NCBI RefSeq assembly: GCF_013368755.1
Contig: NC_049566.1
Span: forward strand, 868,001 to 932,000
Length of the DNA: 64,000 nucleotides
Origin: Talaromyces rugulosus
Lineage: Eukaryota > Ascomycota > Eurotiomycetes > Eurotiales > Trichocomaceae
Reading direction: 5' to 3'
The position numbers and the translations under genes were made by a program. The notes under the pieces were generated by a model. That model did no database searches. It was not told the origin of the DNA and saw nothing but the letters and a program-made list of their open reading frames with translations. The first letter of the stretch is position 1. Each line of letters begins with the position of its first letter. Shown one piece after another: positions 1-10,800 of this stretch.

Positions 1-1752
1 GTTTCCCCATAGTGATTGCTTTGGACCTGGTTGTCACTAGGTGCATTGTTACACTAAAAAGAGGGAAGCTATTCTGTGATTATTCGGTGGCCGTGAGATC
101 GACGCAAGCATTCGTACCCTTTGCATTTGTTTGTTGATGTCGACGAGCGGACAGCTCGAAATACTTGTACAGGCGGCGCTAATATAGGTCAACTGGTCAT
201 GTGCCTAGAGTAATTTCTTCCGGGAGGGCTTAACCTCTAGTAGAAGAAGTTTATGCAGTTCTTTCTGACCAAATACAATATATGATTTCTTGTTTCATTT
301 TTAAATTATATAATTTCTTCTAACACATGATTTACTTCTGCTAACAATGTTTGAGTCTGGGCCTGATCTTTTCGCAAAGAATTTGATTGGTGAAAACCCA
401 TATCTAGTTTTAGCTTCAGGCTTCAACCCCCATTGCCTCGTATCAGCAATAAGTCAGTGCCTGATGTTTCGATCCCGACGAGGCAGTATGGCAGCAAATC
501 TTACATAACGCAGACATAAAAAAGGCTAACCGGATATAGCGTAGGGCAATAATTCCTTTTGCGGGCCGGACCGACAAGTCCCGTGACCAGGCCTGGGCAT
601 GTTTGCCGGGTTTGCATTTCCACCACAACAACACAACAACACGCACAACTTTGTTATTATTATTATTCTACAATGTTACGCAACAACCCAGCCTCTCACG
701 TCTCACAGCAGATAAAAAGCCTGCTGCAATTTGCAAAGCCCCTGTGGTGGCGATGATTGGCGGCCAGCTCGCCTGCGGTCCCAGCATAGCGATTGGCCAC
801 CTGCAGCCCAGGCTGACTAGCAGAGCTAATGCCCAAAGCTAGCACGCATTACGGCCCAACCCACGATACCCCGTGGACCTGAGCGTGTCTTCTTGCAAAG
901 CTTTGCACGCTAGTAGCCTCTTCAGGCTGTGTTGATCAATGGTTCTTATTGCCACAGTGGAGGAATATTCTCCTTCAACAATGATTATACGGAATCCGGC
1001 ATCGTCACTCGCTGGAATGACTCGCCAGTACTCCGTACACAACCCAGGGTCCTAGGCAGGCAGTCACAGGGCTTCTTACGGATCGTCGCCTGAATAAGCA
1101 TCAAACGCTCAGGCCGAAGGTGTCACCAAGCCGAGTTACCGGCAGCACGAGCCAGGGACGCAACATGGATCTACGACAATTATTGTGAGGGATGCTATAC
1201 TAGGCACAACTGCCATCCGCCAGGACATGTCAAATCCAGACAACCGGAATCCTGGAGGATCATGACGTCTCATAATAATAGCCAGTCCTTCAGCCCTGCC
1301 CAACAGACGTATTATTACTTTGTCGAGACGGCGTGCAAAAGCCAGATATCAAACACAGCGGCTGCACGATGGCGCTTGTGGATAGATAGGCTGTAGCCGT
1401 GGTGGGACAGCATGCAGCGTAATGCGTAGAGCAATTGAATAATAGGCAAAAGCCCGTCTAGACCAGGCTCGTCTCTGCTGTCTCGTGGCACCAGAGACGG
1501 TGAGCAGCGACAACGACAGCCCAAAGGCTGCTGGGCCGCCAACAAGGCCGCGCAGCCAACCACGGGCGTCGCAACCCACCAGGCGCCCACAACCGTCTCC
1601 TTCGCCCGCCCCTCCTCGCCGCCTCCCCTCTTTCTTCCTGCTCCGTGTGCTTATCTTAACCCGTCGTCCGCTCCCTCCCCTGCTCGCGACTCTCCCTCCG
1701 TTTCCTCTCCTTCATTCTGCTGGCCCTGTGTGTCGGCTGCTCATCCCCCGTC

Positions 1753-1830
1753 GACCTGCTCTTCCACAGAGAGGACTATTCCGGACATATATATAACAAG
1801 ACAGACTGTGTGTGTGTGTATGTGTGTGGG
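1753..1830 (+). repeat. Leader element copy 1: GACCTGCTC, ATATATATAAC, CAGAC, GT run
   Basis: Seen directly: GACCTGCTC at 1753-1761, then ATATATATAAC near 1787-1797, then CAGAC and a run of GT dinucleotides to about 1830. The same ordered set of motifs recurs at 2188-2246 with different spacing. The TATA-like core could be a promoter element and the GT run could be a UG-rich RNA site in the leader. Both readings are inference. Confidence 0.5.
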
Positions 1831-2187
1831 TGTTTGCCAAAGGAGAAAACAACAAGAAAAACGACAACAACAACACAGAAAAACACAAGCCAGACCGTTT
1901 ACAGGAGGACTCCAGAATTCCACAGGAGCCAAATAAAGGAAGCCTTGTTATTGCTTTCCCATTGGACTTTTTCTACCCCCCAGGATCGATCTGTCTCCTT
2001 GCTTTTCTCCTCTCTCTCTACTTTCGCTATTCCATCGTCGCCTTGCTTGCGTCTCTTGTCTCGGTTGATGTGCCAAGACTCTTTCGACCTTGCCTTTTTG
2101 TCCCAAGGATACTCAGCCAGTCCGGTTTTGAGCTAGGAATTTCCGTTGCATATCAGTCGCCTTGATTATCTGTCAGGTTCGAGCATA

Positions 2188-2246
2188 GACCTGCTCAGTC
2201 CCGTGGAGTGATATATATAACCCAGACGTGTGTGTGTGTGCGTGTA
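2188..2246 (+). repeat. Leader element copy 2: GACCTGCTC, ATATATATAAC, CAGAC, GT run
   Basis: Second copy of the element at 1753-1830, about 430 bp downstream and 270 bp before the rfeG start. GACCTGCTC is at 2188-2196, followed by ATATATATAAC, CAGAC and (GT)n. The intervening spacers do not match, so this is either a diverged duplication or two similar functional sites. Confidence 0.5.
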
Positions 2247-2512
2247 TTTCTATACTTGCGACCTGTCCGTGGATTGCCCGTATATCGCCGTGTGGATTCC
2301 TCTACTGTCTCTTTGCCGCCCTGAACCAAGGTTGCCATCGGAGTCGACCAGAAACCTAAAAAATAACAAGCCACTGGAATTCTTTGCCCCTGGACCGCTT
2401 TGTTTTTTTCCCCCACCCGGATCGGAAGAAAAGGACCTTTGTATAATTGTCTACTGGCCGTGGACTTGTCACTTGTTCTGCTTTTTCCCCATTCTGCTGC
2501 CTTCAGGACAAA

Positions 2513-3526
2513 ATGGCCGGACGAGGATATGAGCGCCCGGAGCGCCACAATGAATACTTTATTTCCGGAGACGGTATCAGCCGGGAGGTTATTCAGGCCG
2601 ATATTTGCAGATACCTAGGAAACGATGCACTCGTAAAACCTGGATCACATCAAGTTCGTTTACAACCCAGCTTTTTTTCTTCTTTTTTTTTTGCGTAGAA
2701 AAAACGCCGTTCCACTACCGGAGTACTGACCTAATTCCACAGGGCCGCCAAGGCTACTTAATCCGTGCTTATCGGAATTTGACTTCTGTATGTTTTGGAC
2801 CAAGCGAACTGCCACCAAGAAAATACAAAGCTAATAAGGTTACTTCTCTAGGAAATGATTACCGACTTGAAAGCCGACTCGGCTCGATGGGAACAAGAAG
2901 TTGCACGCAGAGCTGACATGGGATACTCAAGAGGTACTTATGTTCAAGATATACGTAGGTCTCGAAGCCCTAACACGCCTCCAGCGAGCTACGCTTCGTC
3001 GTCAATCCATGAAATGCGTCAACAACAACAAGGAGGAGGAGGAGGAGGAGGCCCATCGCCAGCAACATTCAACCCGCCACCTAATCAATACATGGATCCC
3101 TACCCACAACAGCCTCAATATGGCGGCGGACACCAGCCGCCGCATTATGGAACACCCGCTTACACTAGCTCACAATCCCCTGGCTTCCCTCAGAATGCGT
3201 ATGCATCACCTCCCCAGCAGGGTCCTTACTCTGGGCAAAACCCTCCGCCTATATCGGCCCCGGATTCCCACCCTGCATACACTTATACTGGTCAACCTAA
3301 CTACCCCTTTGAAGGGAGAAACGCGGCACCTCGTTACCCGGGTCCCGGTTATGAAAATGAATCGGATTATCCCAACGTGACATCCGGCATGGGCTACCCT
3401 CCTGTTACCACAGCCTCGGGCGCACCAATGGAAACCAGATATACCCCAGAGGCGTATCCCGAGCAGCACAGACCCGGAGCCAACCGGCCACAGCAGAACA
3501 GAGACCCTCACCGAAGGCCTCGTTAG
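2513..3526 (+). CDS. rfeG: RfeG-like putative transcriptional regulator
   Basis: Three exons inferred: 2513-2653, 2743-2787, 2852-3526, giving 286 aa. The first intron has a GTTCGT donor and CACAG acceptor. The second has GTATGT, a GCTAAT branch-like site and CTAG. The conserved part is the N-terminal ~85 residues (starts MAGRGYERPERHNEYF, includes GISREVIQADICRYLG and GRQGYLIRAYRNLTS). This matches the fungal RfeG family, named after Aspergillus factors reported to act on repressor binding. The rest is low complexity, rich in Pro, Gln, Gly and Tyr, with a poly-Gln/poly-Gly stretch and many PQ/PPQ motifs. No classical DNA-binding domain is visible, so the regulator role rests on family naming only. 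The start is the first ATG giving the conserved N-terminus. The CT-rich leader upstream is unusually long for a fungal gene. Confidence 0.85.
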
Positions 3527-4379
3527 GGGTGGCCTGCTTTTGATCCCATGGGAGTGACATCCCAGGATTTCCGCTTTGACGTTTCTCTTTTTTAAGCCCG
3601 GGTCATTTATCCAGGATTTATATTACCAAATGGACGAAACCCGGTGCCTCTTGTTTTCAGACGTAAAAAAGGACTTGCCTATCTTCTCGTCAGGAGCCTT
3701 TGAAACTGGATACCTCTTGCTCCGGAATACACTACTTTTCTATCCTTCACCTTACTCTGCACGGCCTTTTGAGGGAGAAATAATCGGCGTCTATGAAAAT
3801 TATATGTTTGAAATAACAAGGTCGAGGTTGCTTGGAGTTTAATCTAACGTGGTAAAATGGACGCCACTGCCTATCGGGGGTTGACTGGAGGAATGGGGCC
3901 TCCACGACTACTAATGATGAGTCTTTGTGTGCGATTCTTTGTTCTGTTTTTATTTTTTTGGCCATGATGAATCTGGCCCATTTTATGCGAATTTGAAATG
4001 AAAAGGTGGTACTCTGTTGTTGTTTATGTGATGTTTTGGATACTTCTGGTTTGTGTTTTTTGCCTTTTGGGATGTGCTGTACAGACGATTTGAGATGAGT
4101 GGGCTTGAGTCTCGAGATGAGATGTGAGTTTTCTTGTTGGGATTAATTTTTTTTTTTTGGTTTCACCACGGTTTGCATTCGTCAGGAGCTTTGGGGATGC
4201 TACGTGCGGTGTTGTTTCGTACTGGACTGGGGCCCGACGTTGTAGATAGATGCATTGCAGGCGTTTTGAGCTGCTATTTATACAATCGCACACACTTCTC
4301 TCACTGTTGTTGTCGGAATATACATGATATCTGACTGGTGCCTAACCTAATAGACATAAATGATCTTGAAATGATAGCA
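3527..4379. other. 3' flank of rfeG, no gene seen
   Basis: Non-coding stretch after the rfeG stop with T-rich segments (for example around 3950 and 4147). Only short ORFs without recognisable domains occur. It probably contains the 3' UTR and terminator of rfeG. Confidence 0.5.
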
Positions 4380-4429
4380 GCCTCTACAAGAAATCGAGTC
4401 CCGTCGCTCACGTTCTCTGAGAGCGACTT

Positions 4430-4760
4430 TTCACCACATCTTTTTACCATCTTTTGACCACCTTTTCCATCTTTTCCATCTTCTTGACCATCTTTTCCAC
4501 CTTCCATATTTTCCATCTTTTCGACCATCTTTTTGACCATCTTTTTGACCATCTTTTTGACCATCTTTTTGACCATCTTTTTGACCATCTTTTTGACCAT
4601 CTTTTTGACCATCTTTTTGACCATCTTTTTGACCATCTTTTTGACCATCTTTTTGACCATCTTTTTGACCATCTTTTCCACCTTTTCCATCTTCTTGACC
4701 ACCTTTTCCATCTTTTCCATCCTCTTGACCATCTTCTTGATCGTATCTTTTACACCACAT
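4430..4760. repeat. 12-bp minisatellite (GACCATCTTTTT) with degenerate flanks
   Basis: Thirteen head-to-tail copies of the unit GACCATCTTTTT start at 4523 and end near 4677. Flanking positions about 4440-4522 and 4678-4760 hold degenerate relatives (TTTTCCATC and TTCTTGACCATC units), as expected for an array that grew from an older imperfect repeat. Because the unit is 12 nt, every frame is open on both strands: plus-strand readings give DHLF or TIFL tetrapeptides, minus-strand readings give MVKK or DGQK. These ORFs are therefore not evidence of genes. The array ends about 250 bp before the start codon of the BTB-like gene and lies in its promoter or 5' leader. Confidence 0.9.
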
Positions 4761-4931
4761 CTTTTGACCATATTTTTCACTATATCCTTTCACTATATAT
4801 TATTTATCTTCTCGCTGCCTCCTCTCACTGCCTCCTCTCACTACTTCTTCTCTTACTCTAAAAATCCGACTCCCAGGAAGTCTCCATCCACATAACCATC
4901 TCCTAGCTCGAGAAAAGGAAAGAGAAAAAAC

Positions 4932-6360
4932 ATGGACGTCGAATTCGGCCAATCTCACAGCCCTTTCACCTTCCCTAACTTCAACAACGGTGACGTTCTC
5001 ATCTCCATCCCCCCCAGCGAAATCTACCATCTTCATGCAGACGTCTTGAGACGCTGCTCTCCCCGGTTCATGGGAAGACTACTCGCGCAAGAGCATGCAG
5101 CGAATCTAGCCAAAGCTGCCGAACGGGCTGGCGCGAAGACGCGATTCAAGCTTGAGTTGGAGCAGTCTCGGGATCATCCGAATGGGATTTTTGTAAGAAA
5201 GGTAGTAGATCATTCTACAAGAAAGGGGGTTCTTCCGTGAGGTTTGCTAACTGGTTCTCTTTTTCTTCTTTCTTTATTAGGATGTTGATAGATATGGCCG
5301 CGCAACTCTGAGTAGCATGAGCCCACATGATTTTCTGAGCAGTATCTACGAAACAGCCATCACGCAACACACAATAGACTGCTGGAGAAACCTCTTTGGC
5401 ACATTCTACAACGTCGAGCCGGACCTCAAAGGCTCTACCCTTCAAACAGTTCTCGAGAAGTGCGTGCGTCTGATGGACACCGCCGAAAGCATCGACGCTG
5501 CCGTGGCTGTGCGTCCTCATGTGGACAATGCCCTCGTGCGCCAGGGCCAGTTGCTCTACCGGTCAATTCTGGCGAGTCCGATCCAGTGGGGGAATCTGGC
5601 GTTGCGGGTTCATTCGCCAACGATCTTTAACGACGCAGTCATCCATTTGGTGGGAAAGTGGAACGCGCTGGTCAAAAAGGACAAGAAAGATATGGATCCT
5701 CGGCTGGGCGCCGTTTGCGAACGCAAAGCAGCAGAACTGTACAGGATCAAAGGTGCGGCTGAGATGCGTGTTGCTGGGCATATCCCATCGGATTGCTGGC
5801 GACGCGCAGATTGAGACCCCATCTCCAGGGCGAGCTACTCGAGCGACGTGTACATGTGGATGGCTATTGTAATCCACCACCAATGGTTTCACCAAGTCGT
5901 TGGCATTGAACGGCGCGGGCGAGACGGTATTGATGGAGGAGCCATGCTCTACAAAGCCCTACATGAAGGGGGTTCATCCTACCTAAATGCACAAGACTAC
6001 ATAAATTTTCACAATCTGTGTCCAATGTCCCAGAAAGCACGCACCATTCTATACGACAAAGTGCGTCAGATCAAATGGGAAGTGCGCACCTACGTCAAAG
6101 CCTTGATGCAGAACAAGACTCAGCTTGAGCTCGACTCGGGAGATCCGATTGACCATCTTCTTTGCACCAAGGTGACCGCAGCGGACCAACCCTGGAATAG
6201 TGATGACGATGACAGTACCTTTATGCCTTCATTTTTGTCGGACAGCGATGACGACGATATGGAGGTCGAAAAGGAGGGAGGAATTCCGCCTGGCGTACCT
6301 GACACGCTTGGGACCAACTTCCATCCACCTGGCAGCGAACAGACGGTTGATCAGTCTTGA
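4932..6360 (+). CDS. BTB/POZ-like protein of unknown function, with an in-frame TGA
   Basis: Exon 1 is 4932-5192 and exon 2 starts at 5281 (donor GTAAGA, acceptor TTATTAG). Read straight on, a TGA at 5812-5814 ends a 264-aa protein. The same frame is then open to the stop at 6358-6360 and encodes coherent protein (SRASYSSDVYMWMAIVIHHQ onward, with an acidic tail of DSDDDD type). A phase-neutral 90-nt candidate intron (GTACAG donor at 5739, TCTCCAG acceptor ending 5828) would remove the TGA and give 416 aa. Reading through would give 446 codons. The N-terminus (GDVLISIPPSEIYHLHADVL) resembles fungal BTB/POZ domains, which mediate protein dimerisation. No partner or function can be named. The 20 residues before the TGA look like real coding sequence, so a recent nonsense mutation is an alternative to an intron. 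Confidence 0.6.
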
Positions 6361-6766
6361 TATTTCCCCCCTTAGATAGTTAGTCCAGCTATTCGGAATG
6401 AGGGGGTTGTGATTCGACATGACAAGGAATCATCCTAGGAAGCTTTGACTCTGTTTTACGGTTTGCAGCATTTAAGTACTAGCTTGACCCATGTTCTTTC
6501 ATACTCTTGCGATATCCTGCCAACAAATGAACACTGTAGGATTTTTCAAAAATTATTCAACCTTTTCTATGTACAATTGTAATCTTCGAGCCCCAAACAC
6601 CAGTTAATGAGTGTCAAATCATGGGACGAACATGCAGATATAAACCAGGCGATCTGATGGGATGGTTCGTCATTGAGCTACAGCCTGGTATCCTCGCAAT
6701 CCGATGTGTATATCGTTATAAAAAAATGAAATCAGATGTTGTTTGAACTTGACAGCCATTGGAAGC
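6361..6766. other. Convergent intergenic region between BTB-like gene and NUXM
   Basis: About 400 bp of AT-rich sequence between two genes whose 3' ends face each other. No ORF or RNA gene seen; expected to hold both 3' UTRs. Confidence 0.5.
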
Positions 6767-7123
6767 TTATTCGTCGTCAAAGCCTTTCGGGATCGCACGC
6801 GGACCTTTGGGGACTAAATTCAACACAGAAATCTATTAGCAATTTGTTTTCATCAAAGGTAGATTTACATTAGGCATAAATTCATGCCAAAAAGAAAAAA
6901 AAGAAACACAGCGAAAGGCGCAATTGAGTATGGACTGACTTGGATATGTGAATGGGATCGGCTCCGGGTCCACGTCGCCAAAGTACCGGCGAACCGGAGG
7001 GATGGAAACGAGAGCAACAGGGCCAAGCGAGCCGAGGACGATCGAGAAGAAGATAGCTGGCTTCTCGTGCGAGGCCCAGCGGATGTAGCGCAGAGGCTGG
7101 GACCAGAATTGCGGCACCGACAT
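6767..7123 (-). CDS. NUXM: NADH:ubiquinone oxidoreductase (complex I) 9.5 kDa subunit
   Basis: Two exons on the minus strand: 7123-6940 and 6813-6767, 76 aa. The 124-nt intron (6939-6814) has donor GTCAGT and acceptor TTTAG. The protein begins MSVPQFWSQPLRYIRWASHE and ends PIPKGPRAIPKGFDDE, the signature of the small single-pass accessory subunit of fungal mitochondrial complex I. One membrane segment spans roughly residues 22-45. The frame is open upstream to 7258, but family members start at MSVPQFW, so that ATG was chosen. The protein sits in the inner mitochondrial membrane arm of complex I. It is divergent from WBP1, with 437 bp between the two start codons. Confidence 0.9.
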
Positions 7124-7560
7124 CGTTGCGTGTGTGAAAGTCGTATGAGGAACGCGGAGGGGCGCGGAGAAAATATATCGTGCGAGATCGATAGACGGAT
7201 CAGACCAGGCGGTGTCTATGCCGTCAAGTAGCCGTGGATGTCGTGGCAGACGCAGCAATGGCAGTTTTGAAGACCAGTCGCTTTGCTAGTTGCGGAGGTG
7301 AGGTCGAGGACTGACGACGGAAAGTGGCGCTAGCCCAAGCCCTAGCTCTCGAAAGTCTTGGCACCGCCCGGAGCAACACGTCGCCCGATCCGCATACAAC
7401 TTGACAGCTCGAGACAACTTAGTTACTCTCTTTCCCTTCTCGAGAAGAGTCCCTTTTTCCAGCTGCCCACCATTCAATTGTGTGGATTGCCCGTTTGTTT
7501 CGTCTCTTTCCACTACTTCAATCCCAAAAAGCCCGCCTTGCGCGGAGGCCTCTTGTCACA
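7124..7560. promoter_or_regulatory. Bidirectional promoter NUXM / WBP1
   Basis: A 437-bp head-to-head intergenic region. It must hold both promoters. The WBP1-proximal part (7420-7550) is CT-rich on the plus strand, as in many fungal promoters. No specific factor site was identified. Confidence 0.6.
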
Positions 7561-9110
7561 ATGAGGCTGTTGCTTTCTGTTCTTCTTGGCTTCTGGGGAG
7601 CTTGCGCCTATGCCTTGAGCAGCTCGGGATCCCGGTTGCTGGTTGTTCTGGAGGAGGAGAAGAGCCTATACTCGACGTTTTGGGCGGATCTGGAAGGTAC
7701 AGTTGGGTTTCTTACGTTGGAACGTGCTGTCGATGCTAAATGACTGCCTGCACAGGTCGAGGATATGACATTACATTTGAGTCGCCCAAGAACGAGAAGC
7801 TGTCGCTATTCGAACTCGGAGAGAGATCGTACGACCACGTTTTGATCCTCCCACCAAAGTCCAAGGGTTAGTTGGATATCTGCACGTTCTTTTGGCTCGT
7901 TAATTCTGACTGCGAATAGGACTCGGCCCGGCATTGACACCTAAGCTGTTGGTTGACTTTGTCAACAGCGATGGAAACATTCTTCTTGCCCTTTCCGGCA
8001 AGTCGTCGACCTCGAGCGCTGTGAGCTCGCTTCTTCTCGAACTGGACCTCCACATCTCCCCCGATCGTTCGTCGGCTGTCGTCGACCACTTCAACTACGA
8101 TGTTCTCTCTGCCGCTGAAAAGCACGACATCCTCCTGCTACCCCGTCCCAGCCCCCCGAGGCCGGATTTGAAGCCATACTTTTCAGGCGATGGTGTGCTG
8201 GCATTCCCCCGGCCAGTCGGCCAGTCTCTGGGCAACGCCAGTCCTCTGCTCGCGCCCATCCTGCGCGCCCCGGAGACTGCTTACAGCTACAATGTCAAGG
8301 AAGATTCTGGCAGTGCTGAGGATAGCTTTGCGACGGGCTCGCAGTTGGCCCTTGTGTCGACCCTGCAGGGCAGAAACTCTGCTCGTTTCACCGTTTTGGG
8401 ATCTGTGGAGGCTTTGGAAGACAAGTGGTTTTCTGCCTCTGTCCAGGGACCTAACGACAAGAAGGCATCAAAGACTGCCAACCGAGAATTTGCCAAATAC
8501 CTCACAGCATGGACTTTCCAGGAAATTGGTGTCCTCAAAGTTGGAAAGGTTGAGCACTATCTCACCGACAAGGAGGGTAACATCGAGGGCGAAGTGAACC
8601 CAATCATTTACCGTATCAAGAATGACATTGTGAGTATACCTATTCATAAAAATTTCGGAGTCAGAATTAACACATCACCAGACCTTTGAGATTGAACTCT
8701 CCGAATACGAATTTGACAAGTGGGTGCCGTTCGAAGCCGTCCCCGAAGACGAGGTCCAGCTTGAATTCACCATGCTTTCCCCATTCCACCTCTTGAACCT
8801 GCAGCCCAAGACTCGTACCGAGAATAGCACAATCTTCAGCACCACCTTCACATCGCCAGACCAACACGGAATTTTCTCGTTCCGTGTCAACTACCAACGC
8901 CCATACCTGACCTACATCGAAGAGAAGCACGAAGTCACTGTCCGCCATTTCGCGCACGATGAATACCCTCGCAGCTGGAAGATTACTGGCGGCTGGGTCT
9001 GGATCGCCGGGCTTTGGTCCGTCATTGGCGGATTCCTCGCTTTCGTGTTTGTCTGGTTATACTCGGCGCCATCGCCTTCGGCCGAGGCCAAGATCAAAAA
9101 GGTAAATTAG
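7561..9110 (+). CDS. WBP1: Oligosaccharyltransferase subunit WBP1 (OST48 family)
   Basis: Four exons: 7561-7696, 7756-7866, 7920-8629, 8682-9110; 461 aa. It is an essential non-catalytic subunit of the ER oligosaccharyltransferase complex, which transfers the lipid-linked glycan to Asn-X-Ser/Thr of nascent proteins. Seen in sequence: an N-terminal signal peptide (MRLLLSVLLGFWGACAYA), a GDVL-like luminal part with Ser/Thr-rich strands, a C-terminal membrane segment at about 424-446, and a C-terminal KKVN that fits the KKXX ER-retrieval signal. Length is close to the yeast and human proteins. Splice sites all fit GT-AG and phase. Its 3' end converges on COA5. Confidence 0.95.
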
Positions 9111-9424
9111 AGATTATTTTTTAAGCTATATTGATTATGGACTTATGAGAGGGGACTGCATTTGAATTCGAAAGTACTGGATTCTTTTCTTCCTTGTTTT
9201 CCTGATATCTTGACTGGCAATGGATGTATATTATGCTGTATGTAGGACGTCCTATGATTTATTTTTTCTTCATTTTTTTTTTCTTTTGCGGTAATATATA
9301 CACTTCAAAGCGAGTAAATCTGGGTATGAAATTGTATTGTCCAAGAAGAGTATGACAACGATGATGATAAACTCCGTTCCATGCAAATAGGAGATTTTGT
9401 TTTTGGTTTCTTGTTTCATTCGAT
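9111..9424. other. Convergent intergenic region WBP1 / COA5
   Basis: About 310 bp between two converging genes, T-rich with a run near 9260-9290. Expected to hold both 3' UTRs; nothing else seen. Confidence 0.5.
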
Positions 9425-10065
9425 TTATAAACCTCTAGTCTTGTCAGGATCCATCTCGGCCTCGTTACCACTCGTTTCCTTGACAGACGAAAACGCCGGT
9501 TTGCCTGCATATAATTGATCTGGCGTCTGCGATTTTCCGCCCTCGGCCTCTCTGGACACGGAAATCGGCGCGTTGCCGCGGAATCGTTTGCGCATGTCGA
9601 CCAAGCCTCGTCTATTTCAGAGGATAAATTGTCAGTATATAAACCTGCTGCTGCTGCTGAAGAAGAAGAAGCGAGTTGTATTCGAGAGAAGAGCGGAGAG
9701 AGAGAGGAAGGGTGTGTAGCGCACTTGCAATCCGTAAGAGCTTTCATCAATTGCTGACAGCGCGTGGGCAAATCATCGGAGAGAGGCGGTCGGAGGCAAT
9801 CATGAGGCGAATTGCGCTGCACCATGATACAGTCTGATTCTTGGAGGCATTCTGCCAGTGCCGTGCCTGGATGGAGCAGTCAGGTCAGTCAGTCAGTTCG
9901 GAGTCATTGTCGAGGTAGTCAAGCCGGGCTGGGGTCAGGCGCGACGCAGATAAGTGCTCCTGGGAAATGTAATTCCCAAAGGATGCCGCAATACAATGTA
10001 GATGTATATGCATATCGAGGTGAAAAGAGAATCGACTTACGGATATCTCTACATGAGCTCGGCAT
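9425..10065 (-). CDS. PET191: Cytochrome c oxidase assembly factor PET191/COA5
   Basis: Three exons on the minus strand: 10065-10041, 9866-9725, 9611-9425; 117 aa. The family is a twin-CX9C-type mitochondrial protein needed to assemble complex IV. The cysteine pattern is visible: C5-X9-C15, C21-X10-C32 and C45-X9-C55, followed by the conserved block KRGLVDMRKRFRGNAPIS and a variable tail. The first exon is only 25 nt (MPSSCRDI plus one base). Intron 2 (9724-9612) contains CTG and AAG trinucleotide runs when read on the plus strand. Start chosen because MPSSC is the family N-terminus. Import is expected through the intermembrane-space disulfide relay. Confidence 0.92.
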
Positions 10066-10720
10066 GTTGTCTGTGGCTCTGTAGATGTGGTGAGTAATGG
10101 GAGGACCTCCTCCGCTCACCCGAAGCTCCTCCGCTGTCATCTAAATATTACCGGAGTTGTAAAGGTATTGTATTTGTGCCTATATTAAATACAACACAGC
10201 AACTTTAAGACCTTTAGACCGGGGTTTTTAAGAAGGTTTTTTTTTTAAAACAAACAAACAAACAAAATAGCCAAAAATTTCTTGTTATATTAGTCCCGGC
10301 TTAAATCTTAAATAAATCAGTCTTCAAATGGAGTCAACTGGGCTGTTTTGAATGTCAACACATCAGTAACCGCCCGTTTTGCATATTCGAACATACAGTT
10401 GATCATTTCCCTGTGTTACAAAAGGATAGTGGTTTCAATAATCAATGCGTAGCTATCGTGCGAGCCAAATCGTCTGTGAACTGTTTGTAATTGTAGAATG
10501 TCGGCGGTAATCGGTTGTATCTAGAAATAGTGTTGGTAATTGATGTCCATGTTGGCGGCGAAGATGTACTTGATTCGTTTATCGATGTAGCAAAGATAGT
10601 TAAAGACGCAGCTAAAAGTACCCGCTCAGTATATATAGATTACAAAAAAATAAAAGCGATTGATTCTATATACCTTGTAATGTGTCAAAAATACAGGCGG
10701 TAACAACGGTAAAAAAGTAC
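10066..10720. other. AT-rich intergenic region upstream of COA5
   Basis: AT-rich sequence with an AAAC tetranucleotide run near 10245-10264 and a T run just before it. One 62-codon ORF has no recognisable content. COA5's promoter must lie at its left end. Confidence 0.5.
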
Positions 10721-10800
10721 TGCCACCTACCGGATTTGCACCGGCGACCTTTCCGTATCAAGTTACGAGCGGAATGTGATAACTACTACACTAAGGTGGC
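10721..10800 (-). tRNA. tRNA-Thr (anticodon CGT) with a 7-nt intron
   Basis: On the minus strand the 80-nt segment folds as a tRNA. The acceptor stem GCCACCT/AGGTGGC is perfect and followed by discriminator A. A D-arm with AGTGTAGTAGTTATCAC follows, then an anticodon stem TTCCG/CGGAA. The T-arm is GCCGG/CCGGT around TGCAAAT. The anticodon loop is 14 nt. Placing U33 and the anticodon conventionally gives CGT and leaves a 7-nt intron (ACTTGAT) after position 37, where nuclear tRNA introns normally sit. The B box GGTGCAAATCC is close to consensus. The CCA end is not encoded, as expected. The amino-acid assignment depends on how the enlarged loop is read. Confidence 0.8.

Larger units (their letters stand above)
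1..2512. other. Gene-poor left flank and long CT-rich leader of rfeG
   Basis: No convincing gene is visible here. Short ORFs of 60-117 codons occur on both strands, many without an ATG, and none has a recognisable domain. The stretch around 620-675 is rich in ACA and then TTA triplets (simple sequence). From about 1,580 onward the plus strand becomes strongly CT-rich, the usual look of a fungal promoter and 5' leader, and runs into the rfeG start at 2513. The leader carries two copies of a TATA-like plus GT-repeat element, listed separately. Confidence 0.6.

Noticed and set aside
4301..4895. Long ORFs on both strands through the minisatellite (MVKK, DGQK, DHLF, TIFL repeats)
   Set aside because: A stop-free 12-bp unit keeps all frames open automatically; no convincing start or non-repeat coding sequence.
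7124..7258. 45-residue N-terminal extension of NUXM
   Set aside because: The frame is open upstream, but family members start at MSVPQFW and the extension lacks features; it is more likely 5' UTR.
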